Assembly: GCF_030867145.1 (NCBI RefSeq)
Contig: NC_134433.1
Coordinates: 16,961,896-17,025,895 of the forward strand
DNA: 64,000 nt
Source of the DNA: Opisthocomus hoazin
Taxonomy: Eukaryota > Chordata > Aves > Opisthocomiformes > Opisthocomidae
Direction: 5' to 3'
Shown here one piece after another: positions 1 to 12,200 of this stretch; within the stretch, counting starts at the first letter, position 1, and every line of letters begins with the position of its first letter. Made by a program: the position numbers and the translations under genes. A model generated the notes under the pieces. It saw only the letters and a program-made list of their open reading frames with translations, was not told where the DNA came from and did no database searches.

Positions 1-2337
1 TCGCTGTCTCCCCGTGCTGCTCTTGTCCTGTCCACAAAACGGCCCGGGTTCAGCACGGGGCTCGTCGGCCCCGTGACGTGCCGGGAGCCAGGGCCAGTGC
101 TGCGCGGCTCCTCGGTGCTGAAGGGTGGGCCCGGCGCCAGAACACGACTCCTGCCGCGAAGTCCCCGATGCGCGTGGTGGGAAGGTGCTTTCTAAGAGCT
201 GCTTATCAAGGCTGCGTCTCTCTGGAGGCTGCTGAAGGAGGAGCAGTTCCAAAAATACGGCCGTGAGAACCTATAGGTAGACGTATGGACACAAGTAGGT
301 GGATGTCTGCAGACACGTAGGCAGGAGTGGATCCGTGTACCTTCTTGCATAAAGCAGACCCGCCTGTCCGAGCCCCCGGGGCTGTCAGGGGTGGTTTCTA
401 CCGAGCGTGGACCGGAGAGCTGAATGTTCCTGTCTGACCCCGGAGCGTTTGACCCGGAAAGCGCTGCCGCGGTGGCCCTGGACGCACGGCCGCGCGCAGC
501 CGACGAGGGGTCCTGTGCAAGTCACGGTCAGGCTTCTGGTGGCTTCCCGGGGCTGGATGACCCCTCCCTGCCAGGGGCTGCTGCGGCCCCTCCGGCGGCG
601 ATGCCTGCGGCCGGTGACCCCCCGGAAAGGCGGGACGTGCACCTGGGCGACGCTTCCCCCCCGCGGGGCTGATTACGGGGCGGGGGGCACTCCTCGTGAG
701 GCTTTGCTGCCCTGGTCGCCCGGAGGGGACGGGTGCGTCCCTGCCCTCGGCGGGAGCCGCGGTGCTGAGGGCTCGGGTTGGGTCGGCCGGTCGGCGTTCC
801 GGTGCGTGGCCCGTGGGTGCCCGCTGCGTGCCCTGCGGCGCCCGGCCCGTGGTCCAGCCCTGCCCCCTCGCCGTGGGGAGCGCGGCCACCAGAAGAAGTG
901 AGCGGGGGGATGATTTGGAGGTCACCTAATTAAAAGGCTGCGATTTCCAAGGCTGGTGGGGAGGATGAGAAGGACGCGGCACTGAGCGAGCGTGGCTGCT
1001 CACCGCTGTCTGGGGACGAGCTCCCAGCCGCGGGGCTGGCGGGTGCGGGGTGCGGGGCCCAGGGACGCGTGCCCGCGGCGTGGGGGCACGGCCGTGCTGG
1101 TGGCTGCCGCTGGCGGGACGGGCGCAGGCGGGACCCGTGCTCCGCGTGGCAAATCCCAGCAGCTCTCGCGCCCGAGCAAGCAGCCGCTCGTTTGGCTCCC
1201 GCCAGCCTGCCACACGGGCAAATATTTGCCGCCCGCTTCTCTGGGCGGCTCAGCGGAGGGGGAAGGGAAGGGGCGGCGTGGGGGTGGCACGGCGGGCAGG
1301 TCCCGTGGCCCGGCCCCGCTGTCACCAGTGCGCAGGTACGGGTCGCCTTTTGGGGTACAGGTAGCCGTGCTGTGGCATCCACTTTCAGTCTTTTGTGCTC
1401 TCAGTTTAATTTCAGCGTGATAATGCAAATCCATGTTTTATCGCTGCGCCAACGCGGAGATGTCTTTGTGCTCTGCGTGCTGCTGGGATGCACGGCAGCG
1501 TCTGAGGGCCACCGGGAGCACCCCTGCAGGAGCGTCCTGCTGGGCTCCGTGGCCAAACCCCTCTCCCTTCCAGCCTGCTCCGTGCTGGCCCTCGGCCCAC
1601 AGAGAGCTGCGCCTGATCCCCAGTTTTCCACCCGTTCTTGATGTCTCGGTTTGGGTGCTCTGACACCGGGCCGGGGCGCGCAGGGAGGAGGTGCTGCCAG
1701 GACCTGCGTCCTCCTCCGGTCGCCCAGACAGGGCTGCGTAGCTTGTCAGGGCCGGGACCTCTGCAGGCGGCGGTGGCAGGCGCTGATGGCACTGGGAGGT
1801 GTGGGCTCACCTCTGCCGAGGACAGGGAGCGAACAGGGGAGCAGGGAGGGCTGAGCCTCTCGGTTCCCACAGGGGAGCGATTTGCACCCCCATGGCTTAA
1901 TCGAGTTGGGGCTCAGCTCCTGCCACGTCTGCGTGCACCGGGAGCGGCAGCGGCACGGGCAGGGGGGCTGGCAGAGGCGGACCCGTGGCTGCCCACCCCG
2001 GGGCACCAGGATCCCACCGGGGAAGCCGTGTCCCCCACCAAGGGGGATTTGCCCCGAGACCCCCTGCTCTCGCACGTGCTGGTGACGGCAGGGGAGCAGC
2101 CGGGCGCGGGGATGTCGGGCAGCCAGGAACGCGGTTCCCCGTAGGGAAGCATGGATGCTGTGGTCCTTTGAGGGCTTGGCCCGCTGGCTGTGCCTTTTTG
2201 TAGTGTTTTTAGATTTGTTTTTCGTACCAGTGCCTGCTGTGAGGTGTTGAGAGGCGCTTTCGGCGCTGCTGCCCGCTCCGCTCGCCCTGCTGCTGTGCAA
2301 ACACAGCCAGGGGACGTCACGAGGGAAACGGCGGCTT
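1..2337. other. GC-rich non-coding stretch, no gene seen
   Basis: Short frames on both strands overlap each other and resemble no known family. No exon with consistent splice sites was recognised. It is either upstream of RAP1GAP2 or in an intron of a longer isoform starting outside the window. Confidence 0.6.
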
Positions 2338-2666
2338 GTGCTTGGGTGTCAGGAGGATGGGGCCAAGCTCTTTTCAGTGGTGCCCAGTGACAGGACAAGG
2401 GGCAATGGGCACAAACTGAGGCACAGGAAGTTCCGTCTGAACATGAGGAAGAACTTCTTCCCTCTGAGGGTGACGGAGCCCTGGCCCAGGCTGCCCAGGG
2501 AGGCTGTGGAGTCTCCTTCTCTGGAGATTTTCAAGCCCCGCCTGGACAAGGTCCTGTGCAGCCTGCTCTGGGTGACCCTGCTTGGGCAGGGGGGTTGGAC
2601 TAGATGACCCACAGAGGTCCCTTCCAACCCCTACTATTCTGTGATTCTGTGATTCTGTGATTCTGC
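2338..2666 (+). mobile_element. CR1 LINE, 5'-truncated 3' end, plus strand
   Basis: Encodes the extreme C-terminus of the CR1 reverse transcriptase ([20 protein letters not shown], then [20 protein letters not shown]), then the short 3' UTR (gacccacagaggtcccttcc) and a tail of repeated attctgtg units at about 2636-2665. The 5' truncation is normal for CR1. The reading frame is intact through its stop at 2605-2607. Confidence 0.93.
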
Positions 2667-5600
2667 AGAGGGTGCAGCCGAAACGGGGCCCGGCGCCTGC
2701 TAAGCCCCTGAGCATTTTTAGGTCATTTTTACGATCGCGTTACATACTGATGTCTCTTCTCCCTAAGCCTCTCTAACCACAGAGCGGGTGCCCACATGCA
2801 CCCGCGCCGCGCGCTGCTCATCCCGGCTCCTGGCTGCTCCCAGCCCTGACGGGTGCCGTCCCCGCAGTGCTGCTGGCCCTCAGACCCTGCGCCGCGCTGC
2901 TGAGGGGCCGGCTCGCTGGTCAGGGGCCGCAGCGCCCGCCTGAGCCGTGGCTCCCGCCGCAGCGAGAGTTCGCTCATGATGAATCTTTGTTCTTTGGTTG
3001 CAGCTTTGGTTGCTTTCCCTGCTCGTTTCCTGGGAAGGCGCCGGGGAGGTGAAACATCACGGGCCTCGCGCGGCCCCGGGTCAGGCAGAAGGTCGATGCC
3101 TGTGTGCACTTGTGGTGGGGACGGGCTCTGGAGGGGGCACAAGCCCACTGCATTGGCAGATAAATTCCTTTTCTGCACGTCAGCGCTGTGCAGGACGCTG
3201 CGCAGGAGCCGCGTCACGAGGCTCGGCGTCGCGGCGCGGTGCGAAGCCTTGCTGGCTGTGCCGGGTGGAGCGGCGCGGGCTGGCTCTGCCCCTGCCCTGG
3301 CACACGCCAGTCCCTCTCCCGACCACCCTGAGGTGACGAGGTGCTGTGGTGGCTGCTGGTGCGTCGCCCGCGTCTCGCACCGTCCCACGGGAGATGGAAC
3401 TTGCTGTGTTCTGTCTCTGCACGGCCTGCCTGGAGGAGCCAGCTTCGCGATGTCTTGCTGTTTTCTCTACGTCTTTCTGACAGAAGCCATAAAATAAATC
3501 CCGAATGACACTGTTTAGGGCTAGAAGGAACATAATCTAAAGCTCTGTGCTCGTGATACTTCTCTTAAGACTGGTGGCACTCTGATCCTCTCCCTGCAGC
3601 GCTGTCTGAAACGCCGTGATCGCTTTCTCCCCAGTCTGCAAGCTCCCAAATCCTTTTCTTCCTATGCCAGGGAAGCTGGAATGCGCCTGCTCCTCTGCCG
3701 AGAACCCGTTACTATTTTTGCCTTTCGGTCGAAGCTCCTTAGGCTCCTTTTCTTCCTCTCCGGGCACTGCAGTGCCCGGCGCTGGCGTGGCTGCCCCGTC
3801 CCTGCCCTCCCACCTGGGCAGTGCGGGCGCCGGGGTCGGGGGAAGCCCCCGCGGGGGTCTCCAGGCGGGTGCTTGGGGTGGTGGGGAGGGGACGGGTCCC
3901 TGGGCAGAGCCCTCGGAGCCACGTTGCTGCGGGGACGCGCTGGCCGTGCCTCCCACCCGGCCGTGGCGAGTGCCTGGCACAGCTCCTGTGTTTCTGGCTC
4001 CGTCCCTCGTGAGCGAGGGAACCAGAAATATCTCCCGCACAGGGAGGTTCGGAGGGCGGCGGGGACCGATCCGGTGCCGTCTGGCGAGGCAGCGCCGCGG
4101 CTCCGGCCGGAGAAGCCCTGAGTCACGGGAGCCGGGCTCGGCTGCGCCCGCTGCTCAGGTGTGAGCAATGGGGCCGGGGGCTGCCGGGGGGGAACGCACC
4201 CCTGGGCAGCTCGGGAGGGTGGAGGGGCTGCTCACCGAGGGGTGATTTAACCTCACTGCAGCACCAGCACAACAGCCAAGCTTACGCCATAAATATACGG
4301 CTTCCTAAGAATATGAAGATTCGGTAATCTGGGGGATGAAGGCTTGATGTTGTCACAGTCTGGTGTTTTCAGATCCTTCTTCCTTAGCAGAGTGCCCAGA
4401 AGAAAATGCCAGGCTTTGCATAAATGAGCCAGCCACTCAGGTGATTTATTAATCGTGGCGTGTAATTGTCCTAACCTGCCGTGCGCTCTCGCCAGCCCCT
4501 CGGGACCCCGCTTCCTAGTCGGCTGCAAAACCATTTTCTCTAAAGTGAAGGCATTAGGGCAATTTTAAAGAGATATTTATTTCTTCATAAAGCAGGGGCA
4601 GCTGCTTAACTCTGAGGTTATTTAGTCACTGCAGTGATAATACTGAATTTTTAAAGGGAAGATGGAGCCTGAGGAGCCCAGAAGCGCTGGCAGGGGGAGG
4701 GAGGGAGGGAGGGAGCTCCGCGGTCTCTGGTCCAGGCTCCATTGCAGAACGGGCTGCTCCCACCGAGGTCAGCTCGGCCACGGCTCCCTCCAGCCGAGCT
4801 TGGGAAACCTCCGTGGATGGGGAGCTGGCAGCCCCCCCGGCCCTCCTCCAGGCCCACCCAGCCTCCTCGGCTTCCCTCAGTTCAGTCTAAGCCTCTCAGG
4901 CTGCAGCTCTCTCTCTTACATCTTTGGCACATCTGTGGGGACACCAGCCGGAGGGCTTTCACGGGTGCCGGCCCCGGTGGGGCGTCCCCCTCGCAAACCC
5001 TCAGGGAGGTGATGCTCTGGTGGTGTCACTGCGGGAACCGGAGGTTGGCCGGAGTCCCCCAGCCCCGCGGAGCCGGGGCCGAGGCGTGGGGCTGGGGAGA
5101 TGCTCTGCAGCGGTGTTTCTGTAGCCGACAAGGATCAGCTTGCCCCTTGCTGGGATCAGTTTGATGGGATTCTGTCCTGGAGAGGGTAAAGGCTGAGCTG
5201 GGGATGCACACCACGGCCGATGCGCTGCAGGAGCCGAGGAGACCTGGCTCTGCCCCGGGTCAGGGTGCCCCAGCGACCCGTGGCACCGTGCCGGTGCTGG
5301 CCGTGCGGGGCAGCTCGCCGTGCGGGGCAGCTCGCCGTGCCACGCAGCCCACCGTGCCGCACAGCCCACCATGCCGGCCCTGCTCCCGCTCCTCCTGCCC
5401 TTGGCGAGCAGGGGTCCCGGCTGCGTGCGCGGCGTGCCGTCCCTGTGCGAGGGGGAGAGCAGCGGGCGCTGGGGTGGGCAGGGGCCGGGGTGTCCATGTG
5501 CGCTGGCCCTGCCACCCCCTCTGCCTCCCCAGGAGTCCCCGGCATTCTGCCCCAGCCCATCCTGGCGCATTTAGCAGATGGCAGAGCGTAAGAAACACTT

Positions 5601-6429
5601 CTCCTTCAAGAGCTCCCCTTCTGCAGGGAGCCGTCGCAGCCACCAGCCATGTCCTTGGGAGCAGGAGCTCCCTGGTGCCCCTTCACCTGTGTGTCCAGTG
5701 GCTGAGCGTCCAGACCTCCAGGAAACCCCACCGGCTCCTAGGGAGATGTGGCCGCCACCAGATGGGAGCTTCTCTGTGTGGGGTGGGGGCAGCCGAGGGG
5801 TCCGGCGTGTCCCTTGCAGCCATTTCTCGGCGCAGGAGGGGAGGCAGGTCCATGGCGTGGCTGCAGCCCCGGTGCTGAGCTCCCGCCCCGCCAGCCCTCC
5901 TCCAGCCCTCACCATTTATTATCTTGCCGTTGTCCTAGAAATTACAAATTAGCTGCAACAAAGTCCAGAAGAAATTGATTACCGCGCAGGCTCGTTTGCT
6001 GTGTTTGGGTGGAGAAGAAAACATGGCTGAGTGTGTCTGCTGAAAGTGATTCTCTATTTCCAAATACGAGAGAATTGAACATCTTTAAAGATCAATACAA
6101 AGCCACTTTGGCATAAAACAAGAGGAGATTAATACTTAACTTGTCTGGAAAAGAGGAAGAGAGACAGTGGAAGATGTCTCTGGAGAGAGACTCAATGAAA
6201 TTCAAAGCTGCCTGTTTAATGTGAGAGGTAAAAGGTTTAAAATTAAAACCCCTCCCCCTCCATTAACTGGAAGCTAACGAGGTGCTGGAGAATTGGTATA
6301 ATTTGGCAGGGAAATGGGTTTTAATTTCTTTTCTCTATTCTTTTTTTCTTTTTTCTGTGCCTGAGGAATTTGTCAGACTGATGATTTCTGCGTGAAAGGA
6401 GGGAGCCAGGTGTTTTCTGCAGGAACAGA
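2667..6429. other. GC-rich non-coding stretch with two AT-richer blocks
   Basis: No gene recognised. Two blocks (about 4240-4660 and 5910-6360) drop sharply in GC and contain TAAT-type motifs; these are treated under findings. A short 18-bp tandem (gtgcggggcagctcgcc) lies at about 5300-5380. Confidence 0.55.
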
Positions 6430-7440
6430 GCGGTTTGCTGGCCCGACCGACCCTTCGGCGGCAGCGGGCTCGGCCAGCGGGCCGGGCGCTCGTCCCTGCG
6501 GCCAGCGCCGGGTCCAACAGCACGCTTCCCCCTTGCCCGCTGGCATTCTCCCGCCCACCACGCGCGGTCTGGCATCGCCCGGCGCCGCACCGAGGGCAGA
6601 AAGGCGCTGCGGGGTGCTCTGGGAGCGGGCTGGGCTCGGCTGTTGGTGCGGGAGCGGGGGCCTCGGCGCTCGCTTGCGGGAGTTTCCGTGCTGGAGAGAC
6701 CCTTGCGCTGCCTCAGCCTCCCCAGGCCCTGCGGGACCGGCTGAAATGCGATGGTGCTGATCTCGGGTTGAAGTGTCGACCCCGACCCTTCGGAGAGCTG
6801 CGCGGGTCGGCGCGGGTGGCGCGGGGGTGGCTGAGCCGCCGGGTCTGCTGGGGTGAATTAACGTCAGGTGCTGACAGGGAGAACACTGCGCCTGCTTTTA
6901 TCGGGCTTACGGCAGAACGCCGAAGGGGATCGCGGTGCCGATAAGGGTTTGTTGTTGAATTTAAAGCATACACCCGGTTAGAGACTGGGGTGGACCAGTT
7001 CGGTAGCGAGGGCCGGAGCTGAGGTGACGTCGACCGCCGTAAGCGCGGCAGGCGGGGAGGCGTCGGGCGGCGAGGGCCGTGGTCTGTGGGCCCTGCGAGC
7101 TGGCGGCTCCCGAGCAAGCGCGCTGGGGACGGGTCCTGCCCGGGGAGCCCCACGCGCCGTTAATGATTGACTGCCCTGGCCGGGGGTGCGGGGCGGCTCG
7201 GGCGCCGCGTCCCGCCCAGACCGCCCGGCTGCGCGCTGTGCGTCGCAGCCTCCCCGCGCTCCCCGTCTTTCCCCGGGGGGTTGCTCCGTGGGGGTCTGAC
7301 GCCCGTGGTGGGGCAGCCGCGGGGGGACCTGCTGCCCACGCGTGCCCCCCTGTTTGCGGCAGGGTCCCCCAGGTTGTGCTCCCCTGGCCTCAAGGCCGGG
7401 CTGGTTAAAGCGCGTCCGGGGAGCACTTCCATGGCCTCGG
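6430..7440. promoter_or_regulatory. Upstream CpG island with CRE-like site
   Basis: Dense CpG (repeated cggcgg, gcgcg, cgtcg) between an AT-richer block and a CR1 copy. It holds TGACGTCG at 7025-7032, one base from the cAMP response element. No exon could be assigned. It may be a second promoter for RAP1GAP2 or a shore of the main island. Confidence 0.4.
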
Positions 7441-7446
7441 GCAGGG

Positions 7447-7915
7447 GATCACAGAATCCCAGCGTGGTCGGGGTTGGCAGGGCCCTCTGTGGGTCACCCA
7501 GCCCAACCCCCTGCCCAAGCAGGGTCACCCAGAGCAGGCTGCACAGCACCATGTCCAGGCGGGGCTGGAATATCTCCAGAGAAGGAGACTCCACAGCCTC
7601 CCTGGGCAGCCTGTTCCAGGGCTCCGTCACCCTCAGAGGGAAGAAGTTCTTCCTCATCTTCAGCTGGAGCTTCCTCTGCTTCAGTTTGTGCCCGTTGCCC
7701 CTTGTCCTGTCGCTGGGCACCACTGGAAAGAGTCTGGCCCCGTCCTCCTGACCCCCACCCTGCAGATATTTAGAGGCATTTCTAAGGTCCCCTCTCAGTC
7801 TTCTCTTCTCCAGGCTGAACAAGCCCAGCTCCCTCAGCCTCTCCTCGTAGGGGAGATGCTCCAGTCCCCTCATCATCCTCACAGCCCTGCGCTGGACTCT
7901 CTCCAGCAGCTCTGG
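7447..7915 (-). mobile_element. CR1 LINE, 5'-truncated, minus strand
   Basis: Read on the minus strand it encodes the end of CR1 ORF2 (LLERVQRRAVRMMRGLEHLP through [20 protein letters not shown]) followed by the 3' UTR and tcacagaatccc end. It is longer than the copy at 2338, and its frame is open over about 150 codons, suggesting moderate age. Confidence 0.93.
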
Positions 7916-7920
7916 ATGCG

Positions 7921-7967
7921 GGGGATCGTTGGGATTATTGGGATTACTGGGATTACTGGGATTGCTC
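7921..7967. repeat. 9-bp tandem repeat (gggattact-like), 5 units
   Basis: Five near-identical 9-bp units directly abut the truncated 5' end of the minus-strand CR1. Confidence 0.8.
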
Positions 7968-8299
7968 TGGGGCTGGCTGCAGGGCTGCGCAGCCCCGGTG
8001 GGGTTCGGGTGGGTGCCCACGTCGCAGTCCTGTTTTGCCCGCACCCTCCGGCAGACGCCCGCAGCCTGGGCTCGTCCCCCCGACCAGGAGCGCGCTCGGG
8101 GTGCTGGGGCTCGTCCTGTGTCCAGTTCCCGAAAAAGCTGACCCCGCAGAGGAGGAGGGTGACGCTGGGGGGGGCAGAGACACCCGGGTGCTCTGTCGCC
8201 ATGGCAGCAGACTCCCAGGGAGGGGTGCTGAGCCTGCGAAGTAGATCATTTACAGTTTACTTCATAAAAAAAAAAAGCCATTTCCCGGAGCGAGCTGCC

Positions 8300-9250
8300 T
8301 GCGGCTCCCGGTGCAGCGGGCAGCCCCGCGCCGCTCCGTCCCGCCGCTCCCGGCCCCGCAGCGGGGGGGGACGCTCGGCCGCGGCCCACGCACCCTCCGG
8401 GCCCGTCCCGCAGCCGCCCGGCGCGGGGCAGGGGCTGCCGGGGCGCGCCGTGAGGGCGGGGAGAGGCCCCGCCCGGCGGGGGCCCGGCGCGGTGGCCGTC
8501 CCCAGGTGTGCGGGGGGCGCGGTTTGGGCGCGGGGGGGTGGAGGGGCCGTTCCCCCGCGGCGGGTGCGGGGCCCGGCCCGGGGGGCGGCGGGGCGGGGAG
8601 GAGGGGGGAGCGGCCGGCGCCCCATAGCCGCTGCCCGCGCCCATCCCCGCGCAGCCCCGCGCGGCGTCGGGAGCGCGCGGGGCGGCGCGGGCGTGGAGGC
8701 GGGCGCGCGGCCGGCCCCGCAGGTGCGGCGGCGCGGGCCGGCGGCGGCGGCGATGTCCCGGGCGGGCGGGGGGCTGCGGGCCCGGCGGGCGGGGGTCCGC
8801 GCGGCCGTGGTGCTCATCGGGCTGCTGCACCGCTCCCGCAGGCTCGGCAAGGAGCAGAGGTGAGGCGGGGGGCTCCGGGCGGGGGGCTCCGGGAGGGGGG
8901 CTCCGGGCGGGGGGGGGCTGCCTCCGGGACGGAGCCGGGGCGGGGACGGGAGCCGGGAGCGCTGCCCGGAGCCGGACCGCGACCGTCTTGGGGGGTGTTG
9001 GGGGTGCGGGGTCCGCGGTGCAGCCGCTCCGCTCCGGGCGAGCCCCGCCGCCGCTCCCCGCGCCGCGGGAGGGGGTCCCGCTCTCCCCCAGGGACCCCCG
9101 CGGTGGCGGGGCCGCGCGCTGGCGGGGGGCAGCGGTAACTTTTTGCGGTAAAGTTACCCCCCCCCGCCCCCCCCGTGAGCCCGAGCGGTCAGAGCAAGGC
9201 GGCGGGGCCGGCTGCTCTGCACCCCCGCAGCGCCGGGCCGTGGGTCCGCA
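8300..9250 (+). promoter_or_regulatory. RAP1GAP2: CpG island promoter around RAP1GAP2 coding exon 1
   Basis: About 950 bp of extremely GC- and CpG-dense sequence with GC-box-like runs and no TATA box near the start. It spans the 5' UTR, the first ATG and the first donor. A transcription start within about 8400-8700 is likely but cannot be placed. Confidence 0.65.
8753..8859 (+). CDS. RAP1GAP2: RAP1GAP2 coding exon 1 (alternative N-terminus, residues 1-36)
   Basis: The ATG at 8753 lies in a CpG island with G at -3. It opens a frame encoding an Arg/Gly-rich start, a short hydrophobic run (AAVVLIGLL), then RRLGKEQ. The exon ends at a consensus donor (AG|GTGAGG) in phase 2, and the next exon's first base completes an Arg codon, giving KEQR-KQELLN in frame. 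The platelet-type N-terminus of mammalian RAP1GAP2, with its RKRSVS 14-3-3 site, is not here, so it may sit upstream of the window. The frame is open for over 1 kb 5' of this ATG, so an earlier start is not excluded. The splice fit supports the exon; I cannot name the isoform. Confidence 0.62.
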
Positions 9251-12200
9251 CCCCGCTCCCGGAGCCGCGGGTGCTGCGCCTCGGGCTGCGGAGCCCGCGA
9301 GAGCGGGGTCTGAGCACGGTGGGCTTCCCGCGGGCCCGTGTGCTGCTGCTGCCTTTTGGGGCATTTTCCTCTCTTTTGCTGGGTTTGAGGTAGGTCAGCA
9401 AAGAGAAGTAGCTGGGAAAACCAGCCCGCGGGTCCCGGTGGTCCTGCGTGGACGGCAGGGATGGGTGCTCACCGGAGCTGTGACCCTGGCTGGGGTCTGG
9501 GGTGGGGGCTGCGTGGGGGCACCCCGGCCGGCTCCCCCATTCCTCTCCCCGCTGTTGTCCCCAGGTTTTGTCCCGGTTTAGCCCAGGCCCGTCCCTGCCA
9601 TCGCTCTGCCCGTGGGTGGTGGGCTCCAGCTACAGGCCAGCACGCGTCGGAGGGGCTGGCTGGCTTGGGGGTGGCCAGGGCCCCCGTCCCCCCCAGCGCT
9701 CCGTGGCCTGGAGCCTCTTCGCCCGCTTTCACGCGCTGCGTGCGGGGAGCGTCCGAGTGCCGGGGAGGTCTGTGCCGCTGTCGGGGGACCGAGCGCTCCT
9801 CCAAACATCGAGACATCGTCCCCATGAAAGTGGCTGGCCGTCCCGCCGGTGCCTCAGCGCCTGGCGGGGGGGAAGGGGCTGCTGCAGCGGCCGCACCGAG
9901 CAGGGCTCTTCCCGGGGACTCGTCTCTCCCCTAGGTACCAGCTTTCTGTGAATGAGCTCAGCGTGAGACTTGAGGGCTGGGAGAAAACCTGGCTCTGAAG
10001 TCTCACAGAAATCTGCCTGGTGATGTCTGAGCCCAGGGGGGGTTTAGAATGTTTTTCCCCACCATCGCGTTGAACACAAACCCTCTCGGTGTAGTTCTTG
10101 CCGCGGGGTTTGCTGAGGACAGCGAGAGTCACACAGAGATCTTGAGGGGAGAACAAGACCCCGAGGAGGTTTTTTTTCCTGTCTGCTGTGGACTGAGGAG
10201 CCTTCATGGGAGCGATTGCAAGGATTCAAGCAGTGCTTTACGGTGGCTGCTTCGTCTTATGCAAGCTGCCAGGGCCATCAAAGTGACATAATCTGCAGGA
10301 AAAGGAAGGGACTGCTAGCGGCATCGTCAAAAGGGACTCTGTTCCTCCACCTGCTCCTGTTTTCTTTTTTTCCTCCTACATTCGGTCTTTGTTCTGCGTT
10401 TGCAATTGGTTTTTGCTTCTCATGAGCCATATGCAAGCCTGGCAGGATCGGTGGCAGCTGCAGAGTCCCCGGTGGCCCGTGTCCCATGCTCGTTAGCAGC
10501 CCAGAGTGCGGCACCACAGCTCGACCTCAGCAGGCTCCCCTCGCCGCGCCGGGGCGATGCCTGCCTCGCTCCCTCTGCCTGCCGTCGGTCCGTCAGTCCG
10601 TCCGTGCCGGTCCTGCGCGCCGCAGCAGTCCCCTGCACCAGCACCCGGGCCTGGGGGGCTGCTCCTGCCTCCACTCCGGAAACCTAGGGTTTGGAACTGG
10701 GTAATTTTATCTAAATCGATTTTGCTGAACGTCCCACGTGCAAGCCAGGTGATGCTACGGTGGCCGTCCCCTCGTGGGGTGAAGCCCCGGTGGGCGGGTG
10801 ACTCGGTGTGCGTGCACCCCTCCATTTGCCTGTTGGTCTTGGCTGTGGTGTAGGCGACTGGGAAGACGGCAGATGGGTTTTATTGCTGCAGTTCGTTTAC
10901 TGTTCAGTTCGGCGAGGGCTTCTCGCGCGCAGTCTGTCTCCCGGAGCCACCGAGTGAGCTCTTCGTGCTGCTGAAGTCGGTTTTCATCCCGGCTCGCTGC
11001 AGCGGGACGTTCACCGGAGCAGCACCCCACGCGTTTGGGGCCCTTCCCCTCCCGCTCCAGCTCCCGTCGCTGGCGCGGGTGCTCGGGCAGGGACAGCGTC
11101 CCTTCGCCCTTCGGCGTCGGTGCTGCCTGCGGTTGGAGACGCTGGTTTCTGGGAGCTGCTCTCTGTAATTTGCAAATTATTGAATCAGCTCAGCGATGGC
11201 TGCCCAAGGCTCGATGGCTGCCCAAGGCTCGCTGGCTCGTGTTTGTTGGGAATCGGATCAGGCGAGCCTTTGGTTTGGAAAGGTCCGTGGGTGCCTTGGC
11301 TGGTTCACCCAAACGCTGCGGGGAGTCACTGCTTTCTCCCTCCTCCTGCAAGTGAGATCAGACGACGACATTTGTAAATGATAAAAATCTCTTTCCACCG
11401 TTGTCTGCATATCGAGCCTAACTTTCCTAGCCAGACCAAGTGGGAAGTCCTTGGCCCGCTGGAAAGAAGCCGGCGTCTGTGGAGGTGTGGGCAAAGCAGG
11501 AGCCGCTCCCCGCCGTCCCCCCGTGGGACGGGCGCTGGGCAGGGCGGCAGTGACCCCCCCGCCGGCACGGGCAGCACTGCCCACACGAGCGCGGGACGCT
11601 CCGAGCTGTTCTCAGCAGTGTTCTTGGAGCAGAGGAGAAATTAAAGCTAAACTCGCTGGCCGTTAAATGTGACCTTGCTCTGAGCAGGGCTTTGGTTCCG
11701 CTTGTGGGAGCTGTGCGGTCGGGGAGGCTGCGTGCGCACCCAGGTGCGGGCTGGCAATGTGCAAAAACGTGATTTATTGCAGGAAAGCTAGACCAGAAAA
11801 CGCTGCGCTTTTTCTTTGGTGGCTCTCAGGCTTCAGCGCAAGAAGGTGACGCTGCAGGGTAGGGCCAGCCTGAGCCCGGGACGTAGCGACGTACATCGGT
11901 TTATCGGGGAACGCGTTCCGCGGTGGGGCTCTGCCCCGCGCCCGTTCCAGCCCCGGAGCAGCAGCAGCTTCGCAGCACTGGGTGCGCAGGGCGAAACCCG
12001 CGTCTGGGGTGGCCGTGGGGCCCCGGGGCTGCCTGAAGTCAGCGGGAGCCCTGCAGCAGCGCGTGTCCTCTGCGACGTCCTCGCCGGGAGCAGTGATGAT
12101 GCAGCGAGATCTTGGCTGCCGGGACTGCCCGGGGTTGGGTGGAGAGCTGTTCAAAGTCAGCGTAAGGTGCCTCCTTCAGGCGCTCGCTGCAGATTTCTAG

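Noticed and set aside
7688..8863. 391-codon plus-strand frame ending in the first exon
   Set aside because: Only the last 36 codons are taken as coding. The upstream part runs through an antisense CR1 and the CpG island and has no protein resemblance, though a start upstream of 8753 is not formally excluded.
8246..9364. 372-codon minus-strand frame over the CpG island
   Set aside because: Pro/Ala/Arg-rich shadow of CpG-dense sequence without any recognised motif.
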